From UBA4416 sp044238845 (GTDB lineage: Bacteria; Bacteroidota; Bacteroidia; B-17B0; Aurantibacillaceae), in the NCBI GenBank assembly GCA_044238845.1, contig JBIICN010000005.1, positions 55,681 through 119,680 on the forward strand: a DNA stretch of 64,000 nucleotides. Direction: 5' to 3'. The stretch's first letter is position 1; every line of letters begins with the position of its first letter. The position numbers and the translations under genes were made by a program. The notes below the pieces were generated by a model. The model did no database searches and was not told the origin of the DNA. It worked only from the letters and a program-made list of their open reading frames with translations. Below, piece by piece: positions 34,033 to 42,691 of the stretch.

Positions 34033-37000
34033 ATGGTGAGTTTTAGGTTAATTTTTATAACAATGTTTTTGTGTGGGTATTTAATCCAGACACAAGCCCA
34101 AACGAACCTAAAACAAAAATACTATTTTGTAAAGTCTGATACACTTTATCTTGATAGCTTAAGTTTAATTCCAGGCACGATTAGTATAACTGCCAAAAAT
34201 TTGGCTTTAGACACAACTACCTACAAAATAAATTACCCTATAAAAGCCATTATTTTTAAAGTGAAACCAAGAGATCCAGTTTTGGTTTGCTACAAAAGTT
34301 TCCCTTACAATTTCGAGAAATCATTTTACCATCAAAGCACTTCACTGTTAACAAAAGATCTATCGTTGCCTTCAAATCCATTAACATTAGCATTTTCAGG
34401 ATCTGTTCCAACCAATGAAACGTTTATATCTGATGGATTAAACAAAAACGGAAGTATAAGTAGAGGCATTAGTTTTGGCAACAACCAAGATGTGGTTGTA
34501 AACTCTAGTTTAAACTTGCAAGTAAGTGGTAAACTAACCCAAGAAGTTGATTTATTATTAGCTGCTACTGATGACAATATTCCTTTTCAAGCCGACGGAA
34601 CTACTGCACAATTGCAGGAATTTGATAAAGTATTTGTCCAATTATCAAACAAAAATTCAAAATTAATTGTGGGTGATTTTCAATTACAAAAGCCTAATAG
34701 TTATTTTATGAATTTCTATAAACGTTCACAAGGTATTTATTTTGCCAATAACTATGATGATACTATTAATAAAAAACCAGTAGTATTTAAAACTCAATTA
34801 AGCGGCGCTGTAAGCAAAGGGAAATTTGCAAGAAACATTATTCAAGGAGTTGAAAATAACCAAGGTCCTTACAGATTAAGAGGAGCCGACAACGAACAAT
34901 TTATCATTGTGCTATCTGGTACCGAACGAATTTACATTGATGGAAAATTACTGCAGCGCGGGCAAGAAAATGATTATATTATTGATTACAACACGGCCGA
35001 ACTAACCTTTACTGCAAAACAAATTATTACTAAAGACAAACGTATTATTGCAGAATTTCAATACGCCGAAAGAAACTATGCGCGTTCGCTATATTTTTTT
35101 AGTGAGGAAATTGAAACAAATAAGTTAAAAGTGCGACTTAATTTTTTTGGGGAGCAAGACAATAAAAACAAAACATTACAGCAAACATTAACCGAAGCGC
35201 AAAAGCTTACCATGTTTAATGTAGGAGATACATTAAACAAAGCAGTAACTAGCGGTGCTGAATTCGCAGAATTTAATACCAGCGATATATTTTATTGGAA
35301 AAAAGATACTACTGTGTCAGCAGTAAATTATCCAGCAATTTATGTGTATTCAACAAATAGTGACAGCGCCAAATACAGAGTTAAATATAGTTACGTAGGA
35401 GAAAATAATGGTTTTTATATACAAGTACTAACTACCGCTAATGGTAAAGTATATAAATGGGTGGCGCCTGTTGGCGGTATTTTACAAGGAAATTACGAGC
35501 CAGTCATTCCTTTGGTAACGCCAAAGAAAAAACAAATGTTTACTACTGGGGTCAATTATCAATTTGACAAAAACCATGTTTTAGATATTGAGGGTGTATA
35601 TACTAAAAATGACATCAATACTTTTAGTAAATTCAATTCAAACAATGATGATGGTTATGGAATAAAGGTAAACAGCAATAACCAAAGCGTTATTAAAAAA
35701 GATACCGCTACTAAGCAGTCTTTAAATGCGGTTTATAATCTAGGCTACGAGTATGTTCAACAGTATTTTAATCCTATTGAACGTTACAGAGCCATTGAAT
35801 TTGAACGTGATTGGAATCGTCCAATATCTGCTCCTATTAATACTGACCAACACGTTGGCTTTGCTCAAGTAGGGATACAAAAAAACGAAAAATTAAAATT
35901 ATTATATGGCATTAATTTTTTTGACGAAGGTGTTTTTTATAAAGGATTAAAGCACAGCGTGAGTAGTTTTTATAATACAAAAACAAATAGTTTAAACTAT
36001 AATGGTTCTTATCTAACGAGTAATTACAATTCTCAATTAAGTAATTTTTACAGGCATAAAGCCTCATTTTCTCAAACATTTTGGAAACTCAAATTAAATT
36101 ATTTAGATGAGTTTGAGCAAAACCAATTCAGAAAAAATACATCAGATAGTTTATTGCCTCGCAGTTATCAGTTTTGGGAATGGGAGGCAAATATTACTAA
36201 TAAAGACACTAGTGGAAATCTATATAAAGTATTTTATCGAGAGCGAAGAGACAAACAAGCCTATGGCTCGATTTTGAAAGACTCTACTTATGCTCAAAAT
36301 ACAGGATTTTCGGCAAATATCAATAGCGTACGTAATCATCCTTTTTCGGTTGTATTTACCTATAGAGAACTTCATTTAAAAAATGCTAATCCATTATATT
36401 TAAAACCAGATAACACCTTATTGAGTCGCATTGAATATTCACCTCGCTTATTTAAAGGCTTTATTAATTCTAGTATTTTTTACGAAACAGGATATGGCTT
36501 AGAAAACAAAAAAGAATACTATTATTTATTAGTAGCTGCTGGTCAAGGCACATACGCTTGGAAAGATTATAATGATAATGGCATTAAAGAACTAAATGAA
36601 TTTGAAATTGCTCAATTTTCCGATCAGGCTTTATATATTAGAGTGTATACTCCCACCAATCAATATGTAAAAGCCTTGCATGACCAATTTAGTTTTTCAT
36701 TTAACCTTCGGCCTTCTGTTTTTTTAAGAGACAGTTCTAGTAAAGCATTAAAATTTATTAGCCGATTTGCCACACAAACTGTTTATAGAGTTGATAAAAA
36801 ATCGAATGATAATGGTAAACTTTTTACTTTTAATCCTATTGATATTAGATTAGACGATTCTTTACTAACCGCCTTAAATTATTCGTTCCGACAAAGTTTA
36901 TTTTTCAATCAAAGTGCCGCTGTATTTGGAACAGACTACACTTACCAAAATAATTTAGGAAAACAATTACTAACAAATGGTTATGAAACAAGAGGCAACA

Positions 37001-37527
37001 CCACACACGAATGGCGTTGGAGATGGAACGTCACGCGCGCATGGAGTTTAAACAGTGTCAATATGTACGGTATTAAACAAACTGAATCAGGTTTTTTCTC
37101 AACACGTAATTATAAAATCGAATCATATGACTTAGAACAAAAATTAAGTTACCAACCCAACACAGCTTGTAGAATAAGTGTTTTATATAAACACAATAAA
37201 AAACAAAATATAGTTTTAGAAGGATTTCAAAAAGCTGAATTAAATGATTTAGGATTAGAATTTAAGTTTAATAAAGTTGAAAAAGGAAGTATAACTGGGA
37301 AAGCTGATTTAATAAATATCACCTACAACGACGCTGAAAACCAAAATACACCTGTAGCTTATGAAATGTTAAACGCACTCAAAACAGGATATAATTATAC
37401 TTGGGAATTAAACTATCAGCGTAATTTAACTAACAACATTCAAATTAGTATTAATTATAATGGCAGAAAATCACCTGATAGTAAAGTTGTTAATATTGGT
37501 GGTGCTCAAGTCAGAGCTTTTTTTTAA
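34033..37527 (+). CDS. Large outer-membrane beta-barrel protein of unknown function
   Basis: This 1164-residue protein has a signal peptide (to about IQTQAQ). A conserved early block contains NGSISRGISFGNNQDVVVNSS, KLTQEVDLLLAATDDNIPFQ and LQEFDKVFVQL. A long series of amphipathic strands with aromatic ends follows, closing with AQVRAFF, the terminal aromatic residue typical of outer-membrane barrels. The same conserved block is found in large Bacteroidota surface proteins, but I cannot name the family. It is too short to be SprA (about 2400 residues). ribE follows 18 bp later, so they may be co-transcribed or ribE has its own start. Confidence 0.75.
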   Translation: MVSFRLIFITMFLCGYLIQTQAQTNLKQKYYFVKSDTLYLDSLSLIPGTISITAKNLALDTTTYKINYPIKAIIFKVKPRDPVLVCYKSFPYNFEKSFYHQSTSLLTKDLSLPSNPLTLAFSGSVPTNETFISDGLNKNGSISRGISFGNNQDVVVNSSLNLQVSGKLTQEVDLLLAATDDNIPFQADGTTAQLQEFDKVFVQLSNKNSKLIVGDFQLQKPNSYFMNFYKRSQGIYFANNYDDTINKKPVVFKTQLSGAVSKGKFARNIIQGVENNQGPYRLRGADNEQFIIVLSGTERIYIDGKLLQRGQENDYIIDYNTAELTFTAKQIITKDKRIIAEFQYAERNYARSLYFFSEEIETNKLKVRLNFFGEQDNKNKTLQQTLTEAQKLTMFNVGDTLNKAVTSGAEFAEFNTSDIFYWKKDTTVSAVNYPAIYVYSTNSDSAKYRVKYSYVGENNGFYIQVLTTANGKVYKWVAPVGGILQGNYEPVIPLVTPKKKQMFTTGVNYQFDKNHVLDIEGVYTKNDINTFSKFNSNNDDGYGIKVNSNNQSVIKKDTATKQSLNAVYNLGYEYVQQYFNPIERYRAIEFERDWNRPISAPINTDQHVGFAQVGIQKNEKLKLLYGINFFDEGVFYKGLKHSVSSFYNTKTNSLNYNGSYLTSNYNSQLSNFYRHKASFSQTFWKLKLNYLDEFEQNQFRKNTSDSLLPRSYQFWEWEANITNKDTSGNLYKVFYRERRDKQAYGSILKDSTYAQNTGFSANINSVRNHPFSVVFTYRELHLKNANPLYLKPDNTLLSRIEYSPRLFKGFINSSIFYETGYGLENKKEYYYLLVAAGQGTYAWKDYNDNGIKELNEFEIAQFSDQALYIRVYTPTNQYVKALHDQFSFSFNLRPSVFLRDSSSKALKFISRFATQTVYRVDKKSNDNGKLFTFNPIDIRLDDSLLTALNYSFRQSLFFNQSAAVFGTDYTYQNNLGKQLLTNGYETRGNTTHEWRWRWNVTRAWSLNSVNMYGIKQTESGFFSTRNYKIESYDLEQKLSYQPNTACRISVLYKHNKKQNIVLEGFQKAELNDLGLEFKFNKVEKGSITGKADLINITYNDAENQNTPVAYEMLNALKTGYNYTWELNYQRNLTNNIQISINYNGRKSPDSKVVNIGGAQVRAFF

Positions 37528-37533
37528 GTTTAG

Positions 37534-37541
37534 TATATTTG
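37534..37541 (+). promoter_or_regulatory. Possible -7 box immediately before ribE
   Basis: TATATTTG, a perfect TAnnTTTG match, ends only 4 bases before the ATG at 37546. If used, transcription would begin at or inside the start codon, giving a leaderless mRNA. The box may also be chance in AT-rich DNA. Confidence 0.35.
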
Positions 37542-37545
37542 TAAT

Positions 37546-38136
37546 ATGTTTACAGGAATTATAGAAGGGCTTTCGAAAGTAGAAGCTATTGAAAAAGAAA
37601 ACACAAATGTGCATTTTACATTTAGCTGTGCTTTTACTCATGAATTAAAAATAGACCAAAGCGTTGCGCATAGCGGTGTTTGTTTAACGGTTGTAAAAAT
37701 AAACGGCAATCAATACACCGTTACGGCTATTGATGAAACTTTACAAAAAACCAATTTAGGTAATTTAAAAGTGGGCGATTATGTTAACCTAGAACGTTGT
37801 ATGTCTGCTAATGGTAGATTTGATGGACATATCGTTCAAGGACATGTGGACCAAACAGGTATTGTTACTTCTATTTTTGATAATCAAGGTAGTTGGACAT
37901 ATACTATAAAATATAATCATCAATTAGGAAACGTGACGGTTGAAAAAGGAAGCATTACTATTAATGGAACAAGCTTAACGGTAGTAGATTCAAAAGATGA
38001 TTCGTTTTCAGTTTGTATTATTCCTTACACGTTTGAAAACACTGTATTTAAACATTTAAAAGTAAACGATGTTGTTAATTTAGAATTTGACATTGTAGGC
38101 AAATACGTAGCGCGACTTTTAGCAAAAAATAAGTAA
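37546..38136 (+). CDS. ribE: Riboflavin synthase alpha chain
   Basis: This 196-residue enzyme converts 6,7-dimethyl-8-ribityllumazine to riboflavin. It starts MFTGIIEGLSKVEAIE and has two lumazine-binding barrels: HSGVCLTVVKINGNQYTVTAIDETLQKTNLGNLKVGDYVNLER in the first half and GSITINGTSLTVVDSKDDSFSVCIIPYTFENTVFKHLKVNDVVNLEFDIVGKY in the second. Both halves keep the conserved Ser/Thr-Ile-x-Gly motif. No FMN riboswitch was seen upstream. nadB follows after 51 bp. Confidence 0.96.
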   Translation: MFTGIIEGLSKVEAIEKENTNVHFTFSCAFTHELKIDQSVAHSGVCLTVVKINGNQYTVTAIDETLQKTNLGNLKVGDYVNLERCMSANGRFDGHIVQGHVDQTGIVTSIFDNQGSWTYTIKYNHQLGNVTVEKGSITINGTSLTVVDSKDDSFSVCIIPYTFENTVFKHLKVNDVVNLEFDIVGKYVARLLAKNK

Positions 38137-38187
38137 CACATTTAGCAAACACAGATTCGTATATTCGTACTTAATTCGTAATAGCTC

Positions 38188-39747
38188 ATGCAACAAAAAG
38201 TAGATTTCTTAATTATTGGTAGCGGTATTGCTGGTTTAAGTTACGCGCTTAAAGTGGCCGAACATGGCACTGTATATATTGTTACCAAAAGCAACGAAGA
38301 CGAGTCCAATACTAAATATGCACAAGGCGGCATAGCAGCCGTGTGGCATGATAAAGATTCTATTGAAAAACATATTCAAGATACCTTAATTGCAGGTGCT
38401 GGTTTATGTGATGAAGAGACCGTAAGAATTGTAGTAGCCGAAGGAACAGAACGTGTGCGAGAGTTGATTGAACTAGGCGCCAACTTTGATAAAAACAAAG
38501 AGGGATCTTATGATTTAGCTAAAGAAGGCGGGCACTCGGAGCATCGCATTTTACATTATAAGGATATTACTGGCTACGAAATTGAACGCGCCTTAATTGC
38601 ACAAATTCGTAAACATAAAAACATTACAGTTCTCGATCATCACTACGCTATTGATATTATTACACAGCATCATTTAGGCGAAGTGGTGACGTCTCATTCA
38701 GAGAATATACAATGTTTTGGTGCCTATATTTTAAATACCAAAACTCAAAAAATAGAAACGGTTCTTTCTAAAATTACCTTAATGGCAACGGGTGGCGCAG
38801 GACATGTATATGCAACCACCACCAACCCAACTATTGCTACGGGCGATGGTATTGCCATGGCTTACCGTGCAAAGGGCAGAGTACGTGATATGGAATTTGT
38901 ACAATTTCACCCTACCTCATTGTATAATCCAGGAGAGCATCCGAGTTTTTTAATTACTGAGGCCATACGCGGGTTTGGTGCTGTATTAAAAACCATGGAT
39001 GGCAAAGAGTTTATGCAAAAATATGACGAGCGACTGTCTTTAGCACCTAGAGATATTGTTGCTAGAGCCATTGATAATGAGCTAAAAACACGGGGTGAAG
39101 ATTTTGTGTATTTAGATTGTAGACATATTGATAGAAAAGCCTTTATAGAACATTTTCCAAACATTTATGAAAAGTGCATGAAATTGGGAATTGATCCTTT
39201 TGTGAAAATGATACCGGTCGTTCCAGCCATGCATTATTTATGTGGAGGCATTTTAGTAAATAAAGAAGGACAGTCAACTTTAGCTAACCTATTTGCCGTA
39301 GGAGAGTGCGCTTGCACTAGCCTGCATGGCGCTAATCGTTTGGCTAGTAATTCATTACTAGAGGCAGTTGTTTTTGCGCATCGTGCGGCTAAAAAAGGCA
39401 TTGATAGTCTTTCTCAAGTATCTTATAAAGACGGCATTCCTAATTGGGACGCGGAAGGCACTGAACATGCCGAAGAAATGATTTTAATTACCCAATCTCA
39501 ACGCGAAGTGCAGCAAATTATGAGTAATTATGTGGGCATTGTTCGCTCCGAATTGCGTTTACAACGTGCATTTGACCGTTTAGAGATTTTGTATAAAGAA
39601 AACGAAGCTCTTTATGAAAAAACCACGGTTACTCAAAAATTATGTGAATTACGTAACTTAATTTGTATCGGTTACTTGATTATCAAGCACGCTATTAGAC
39701 GCAAAGAGTCTGTGGGTTTGCACTATATGGTAAACTATAAAAAATGA
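38188..39747 (+). CDS. nadB: L-aspartate oxidase
   Basis: This 519-residue FAD enzyme makes iminoaspartate from aspartate for NAD synthesis. The FAD site is DFLIIGSGIAGLSYALK at 6-22. Typical family motifs follow: NTKYAQGGIAAVWH, the GGHSEHRILH active-site region, ATGGAGHVYATTTNP, and FHPTSLYNPGEHPSFLITEAIRGFGAVL, then VPAMHYLCGGI. The length is usual for NadB. nadA and nadC are not next to it in this window. A short imperfect inverted repeat and the tRNA-His gene follow. Confidence 0.96.
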   Translation: MQQKVDFLIIGSGIAGLSYALKVAEHGTVYIVTKSNEDESNTKYAQGGIAAVWHDKDSIEKHIQDTLIAGAGLCDEETVRIVVAEGTERVRELIELGANFDKNKEGSYDLAKEGGHSEHRILHYKDITGYEIERALIAQIRKHKNITVLDHHYAIDIITQHHLGEVVTSHSENIQCFGAYILNTKTQKIETVLSKITLMATGGAGHVYATTTNPTIATGDGIAMAYRAKGRVRDMEFVQFHPTSLYNPGEHPSFLITEAIRGFGAVLKTMDGKEFMQKYDERLSLAPRDIVARAIDNELKTRGEDFVYLDCRHIDRKAFIEHFPNIYEKCMKLGIDPFVKMIPVVPAMHYLCGGILVNKEGQSTLANLFAVGECACTSLHGANRLASNSLLEAVVFAHRAAKKGIDSLSQVSYKDGIPNWDAEGTEHAEEMILITQSQREVQQIMSNYVGIVRSELRLQRAFDRLEILYKENEALYEKTTVTQKLCELRNLICIGYLIIKHAIRRKESVGLHYMVNYKK

Positions 39748-39751
39748 TTAG

Positions 39752-39809
39752 TGTCATGTTGAACTTGATTCAGCATCTCACAGACCCCCGAAACGAGTTC
39801 AGGGTGACA
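39752..39809. repeat. REP-like imperfect inverted repeat
   Basis: The arms TGTCAtgtTGAACTTGATTC (39752 onward) and the inverted partner ending AGTTCAGGGTGACA (to 39809) pair at the outer TGTCA/TGACA, at TGAACT and at TTC. Dispersed intergenic palindromes with TGTCA...TGACA ends are common in Bacteroidota. A member of the same end type lies at 57096-57166. It sits between nadB and the tRNA promoter. Confidence 0.6.
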
Positions 39810-39856
39810 AAAAACATAAAAATCTTAATTTATGCATTTTTTCACTCAAATTTTTC

Positions 39857-39883
39857 TTGTAATAAAATATTTTATTACATTTG
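39857..39883 (+). promoter_or_regulatory. Probable promoter of tRNA-His with overlapping palindrome
   Basis: TTG (39857-39859) and TACATTTG (39876-39883) fit the -33 and -7 elements of Bacteroidota promoters, the -7 box being 12 bp before the tRNA. Between them is the perfect 18-bp palindrome TAATAAAATATTTTATTA (39860-39877), which overlaps the first two bases of the -7 box. Confidence 0.55.
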
Positions 39884-39894
39884 TAGCCCAAAAT

Positions 39895-39972
39895 GGTAGA
39901 TGTAGCTCAGTTGGTTAGAGCATCGGTTTGTGGTACCGAGGGTCGAGGGTTCGAGCCCCTTCATTTACCCCA
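39895..39972 (+). tRNA. tRNA-His, anticodon GTG
   Basis: I folded this by hand. The acceptor stem GTAGATG/CATTTAC has one wobble. The D stem is GCTC/GAGC, the anticodon stem is TCGGT/ACCGA around the loop TTGTGGT (anticodon GTG, codons CAC/CAT), and the T stem is GAGGG/CCCTT around TTCGAGC. An extra 5' G (39895) opposite C (39969), the usual G-1:C73 pair, confirms tRNA-His. The 3' CCA (39970-39972) is encoded. Confidence 0.96.
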
Positions 39973-39974
39973 CT

Positions 39975-40003
39975 AAAGACTGTCTGAAAAGACGGTCTTT
40001 TTT
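39975..40003 (+). terminator. Rho-independent terminator after tRNA-His
   Basis: AAAGACTGTCT (39975-39985) and AGACGGTCTTT (39990-40000) pair with one wobble around GAAA, followed by TTT. It may also stop transcripts of the convergent DUF4846 gene. Confidence 0.85.
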
Positions 40004-40005
40004 GT

Positions 40006-40869
40006 TTAAAACCGTTTCAATTGATTTCCTTCAAAAGTCCATTCGGGGGTTTCGATTTCAGTAGCGGTTTCTACTAAATCATACCAAGGAGAAATAGCCG
40101 TTTTATTTTGATTTATTAATATATGAATGTCTTGAGCAGGCATATAACTTTGGGCTACCATAAATACTTTTTTGTTGGTTTTAGGATTTAAAGCCATATC
40201 CACCACAATTACTGCATGACCAGGAGAGCCTCCTTTAATAAACACATCGCCAATTTGCATTTGCCCCAAAGTAATTTGTTTTAATTCTTTAGTTAAAGAC
40301 GCGGTCCCTGCATAAGTAAACACCATGTTTAAATATTCTCTAAACGATTGATAAGATGTGCTTTCTTTAGTGGTTTTTACCCAATTCACATTATTTCCTT
40401 TTACGGCAATGTGGCAGCCACTTCTCCACTTGCTATACATTGCGTTAAATCCATTGGTGAAATTAAAATGCAAGGCATCAAACTGTTTTGTTTTGTATAA
40501 ATATTCCGCTCGCAAACGCATGACGGCATCTGCACATTGTTGCAAATCTCTATTTCCCACATCATAACTCAAAACAGCTGCTGCTACTTTGGTCGATTTT
40601 TCTTCGCCACTATAATAATGTACTAAAGTGCCATGTGCTTTTAAAGATGTGTTCTGTAAAAATTCAGCAAATGAATTTTTCTCAGATTTTATTCTCGTGT
40701 AATTTGGCGGAGGCGAAAAACGCTCAGCAATGGTTGTTCCTAAAGGAATAACTAAAGTTGAAGGCTGTTGCTTACGAAAGGCAAATAAACAAACTAAACA
40801 TATTATGCAGGTTAAAATGCCTAGCTTAAAATATGTGTTGTTTAATTTTATAATCTTAGAAATATAAAT
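40006..40869 (-). CDS. DUF4846 protein lacking an ordinary start codon
   Basis: From 40572 down to 40006 the frame codes for 188 residues resembling DUF4846 (AVMRLRAEYLYKTKQFD, RSGCHIAVKGNNVNWVK, QIGDVFIKGGSPGHAVIVVDMA). The same frame continues upstream without a stop to 40878, coding for a membrane or signal segment (KLGILTCIICLVCLFAFRK) and the usual N-terminal family block (PPPNYTRIKSEKNSFAEFL). In that stretch there is no ATG, GTG or TTG before the TTG at 40572. I therefore place the gene up to the ATT at 40869, which would overlap the stop of ftsX. A non-canonical start or a sequence error are both possible; a frameshift is not needed. Confidence 0.72.
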   Translation of the reverse strand: MYISKIIKLNNTYFKLGILTCIICLVCLFAFRKQQPSTLVIPLGTTIAERFSPPPNYTRIKSEKNSFAEFLQNTSLKAHGTLVHYYSGEEKSTKVAAAVLSYDVGNRDLQQCADAVMRLRAEYLYKTKQFDALHFNFTNGFNAMYSKWRSGCHIAVKGNNVNWVKTTKESTSYQSFREYLNMVFTYAGTASLTKELKQITLGQMQIGDVFIKGGSPGHAVIVVDMALNPKTNKKVFMVAQSYMPAQDIHILINQNKTAISPWYDLVETATEIETPEWTFEGNQLKRF

Positions 40870-41725
40870 CGTCTGTTTTTAATCGTAAGTATCTACTTAC
40901 AGATAATGCGGCACTTAATCCGGAAATTAAAACACCCAAGGCTACAATACCAGCAAATAAAACTGCTAGTAAATTAGGGTCTTGTAACTGCAATAAATCA
41001 GGAATATAATTTGTACTCAATACTAAAAAGCCTGCTAATAAAAAGCCTGCTAATAAGCCTGCAATAACACCCTGACGAACACCTTTTAAAATAAATGGCA
41101 TTCGAATAAAGCCTTGCGTAGCTCCAACCAAATACATCGTTCTGATTAAAAAACGCTTAGCGTAAATAGATAAACGAATGGTGTTATTAATTAAAGCAAT
41201 AGCAACAACTAATAACAAACCGCTAAAAATTAAAATATATAAGCTAATCACTTTAGCGTTGTCATTCACTTGCTTAATCATGTCTTTGTGATAGATCACT
41301 TCTTTTACAAAATGTTTTTGCATGATTTGTTTTTCAAAACTGGATAAACTATCAATGTTCGCATAATCCGAATTTAACTTAACATCAAGTGATGATAATA
41401 AAGGATTATAACCTAAAAACGTAATAAAATCTTCTCCTAAATCTTTTTGTAATTTTTTAGCGGCTTCGTCTTTACTAATATAATCAACCTGTTTAGTAAA
41501 TGCCGACGAACTAATTTCTTGTTTCAAAATATCCAACTCCGCTTGTGTAGTAGTATCCTTTAACACAACTTGAAAGCCAACATTTTCTTTAATGTGATTA
41601 GATAATTTTTTTGCATTAATGACAACCAAGCCTAAAAGACCTAACATAAATAATACAAGCGCCAAACTAATGACAACAGTAACCGAAGATGTTTTTAATT
41701 TTTGAGTAGCAGTTCTATTCGACAC
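40856..41725 (-). CDS. ftsX: Cell division protein FtsX
   Basis: This 289-residue membrane protein has the FtsX layout: an N-terminal helix (VISLALVLFMLGLLGLVVINA) preceded by a short cytoplasmic tail. Next comes a large extracytoplasmic domain to about 155 (FQVVLKDTTTQAELDILKQEISS, KHFVKEVIYHKDMIKQVND), then three helices (LLVVAIALINNTIRLSIYAKRFLIRTMYLVGATQGFIRMPF and on). FtsX pairs with the ATPase FtsE to activate peptidoglycan hydrolases at division. ftsE is not adjacent, which is usual in Bacteroidota. The DUF4846 gene downstream overlaps it by about 14 bp. Confidence 0.93.
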   Translation of the reverse strand: MSNRTATQKLKTSSVTVVISLALVLFMLGLLGLVVINAKKLSNHIKENVGFQVVLKDTTTQAELDILKQEISSSAFTKQVDYISKDEAAKKLQKDLGEDFITFLGYNPLLSSLDVKLNSDYANIDSLSSFEKQIMQKHFVKEVIYHKDMIKQVNDNAKVISLYILIFSGLLLVVAIALINNTIRLSIYAKRFLIRTMYLVGATQGFIRMPFILKGVRQGVIAGLLAGFLLAGFLVLSTNYIPDLLQLQDPNLLAVLFAGIVALGVLISGLSAALSVSRYLRLKTDDLYF

Positions 41726-41863
41726 GTTTACTAATTTTAATATCTACTAAATTAAGCAGGATATAAAAACGCAACCGAAATATAAAAATGAATAATTAAC
41801 AGAACAATGTTTGTTCTTAACTCTTTGAAGTGCATACATGAATGGCAGAACATGTAAATAAAA

Positions 41864-41893
41864 ATCCTCCCCCTACCCCCTCCAAAGGGAGAT
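41864..41893. repeat. Short intergenic CCTCC-rich repeat relic
   Basis: ATCCTCCCCCTACCCCCTCC followed by AAAGGGAGA, ending a few bases before the trmD stop. GC-rich runs of this kind stand out in this AT-rich genome and resemble the element at 59191-59276. Confidence 0.45.
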
Positions 41894-41896
41894 AAG

Positions 41897-42571
41897 CTAT
41901 AAAAGCAAGTCAGGTCTTCTTATTTTAGTTCTTTCAATGGCTTGTTCATGTCTCCACTCTTCTACTTTTTTGGTATTTCCGCTCGTTAAAATATCGGGAA
42001 CCTTCCATCCATTATAATCTGCAGGGCGCGTATAAACTGGTGGCGATAGTAAATTATCCTGAAAAGAATCTGACAAGGCTGATGTTTCATCGTTTAACAC
42101 TCCTGGAATTAAACGGATAATGCCGTCACATAAAACAGCAGCAGGCAACTCTCCTCCGCTTAATACATAATCTCCAATAGAAATTTCCTTCGTGATAAAA
42201 TGTTCTCTGATACGCTCATCAATTCCTTTATAATGTCCACATAACACCATAATATTTTTTAATGTAGATAAATGATTACAAGAACTTTGTTTTAAAGTTT
42301 CTCCATCAGGAGTCATGTAAATAATCTCGTCGTAAGTACGCTGTTTCTTTAAATCATTGATGCAATTTGCAATAGGTTCAATCATCATTACCATACCAGC
42401 ACCACCACCAAAAGCATAATCATCCACTTTTCGGTGAGGTTCAATACCGTATTCTCTTAAATCAACCACGTTTACCGTAACCAAGCCTTTTTGAGCCGCG
42501 CGTTTTAAAATACTATGACTAAAGGGACTTTCTAATAACGGCGGATGAACTGTAATAATATCAATATGCAT
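41897..42571 (-). CDS. trmD: tRNA (guanine-37-N1)-methyltransferase
   Basis: This 224-residue SPOUT enzyme methylates G37 of tRNA. It starts MHIDIITVHPPLLESPFSHSI and has the knot region motifs CGHYKGIDERI and ISIGDYVLSGGELPA, with the C-terminal RPADYNGWKVPDILTSGNTKKVEEWR. Length is slightly short of the E. coli enzyme but typical for Bacteroidota. The usual rplS/rimM partners are not adjacent. Confidence 0.96.
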   Translation of the reverse strand: MHIDIITVHPPLLESPFSHSILKRAAQKGLVTVNVVDLREYGIEPHRKVDDYAFGGGAGMVMMIEPIANCINDLKKQRTYDEIIYMTPDGETLKQSSCNHLSTLKNIMVLCGHYKGIDERIREHFITKEISIGDYVLSGGELPAAVLCDGIIRLIPGVLNDETSALSDSFQDNLLSPPVYTRPADYNGWKVPDILTSGNTKKVEEWRHEQAIERTKIRRPDLLL

Positions 42572-42663
42572 ATAAAGAAGTTGTTTAAATTTTATATTAA
42601 AAACAGCTTCCCAAAATTAACAAAAAAATCAGAAATTATACCGCATTAATTATACGTATAAGT

Positions 42664-42671
42664 TATATTTG
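42664..42671 (+). promoter_or_regulatory. Bacteroidota-type -7 box before the 42692-43504 gene
   Basis: TATATTTG, a perfect TAnnTTTG match, lies 20 bp before the ATG, in a context (GTTATATTTGTT) shared with the promoter at 54011. No clear -33 TTTG was seen. Confidence 0.5.
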
Positions 42672-42691
42672 TTTAACTAAATACTATACAA

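Noticed and set aside
34033..37527. Identification as the T9SS translocon protein SprA
   Set aside because: At 1164 residues it is about half the usual SprA length.
41800..41817. AGAACAATGTTTGTTCT palindrome-like sequence between ftsX and trmD as an operator
   Set aside because: Only a 6-bp arm, far from any start codon in a useful position; common by chance in AT-rich DNA.
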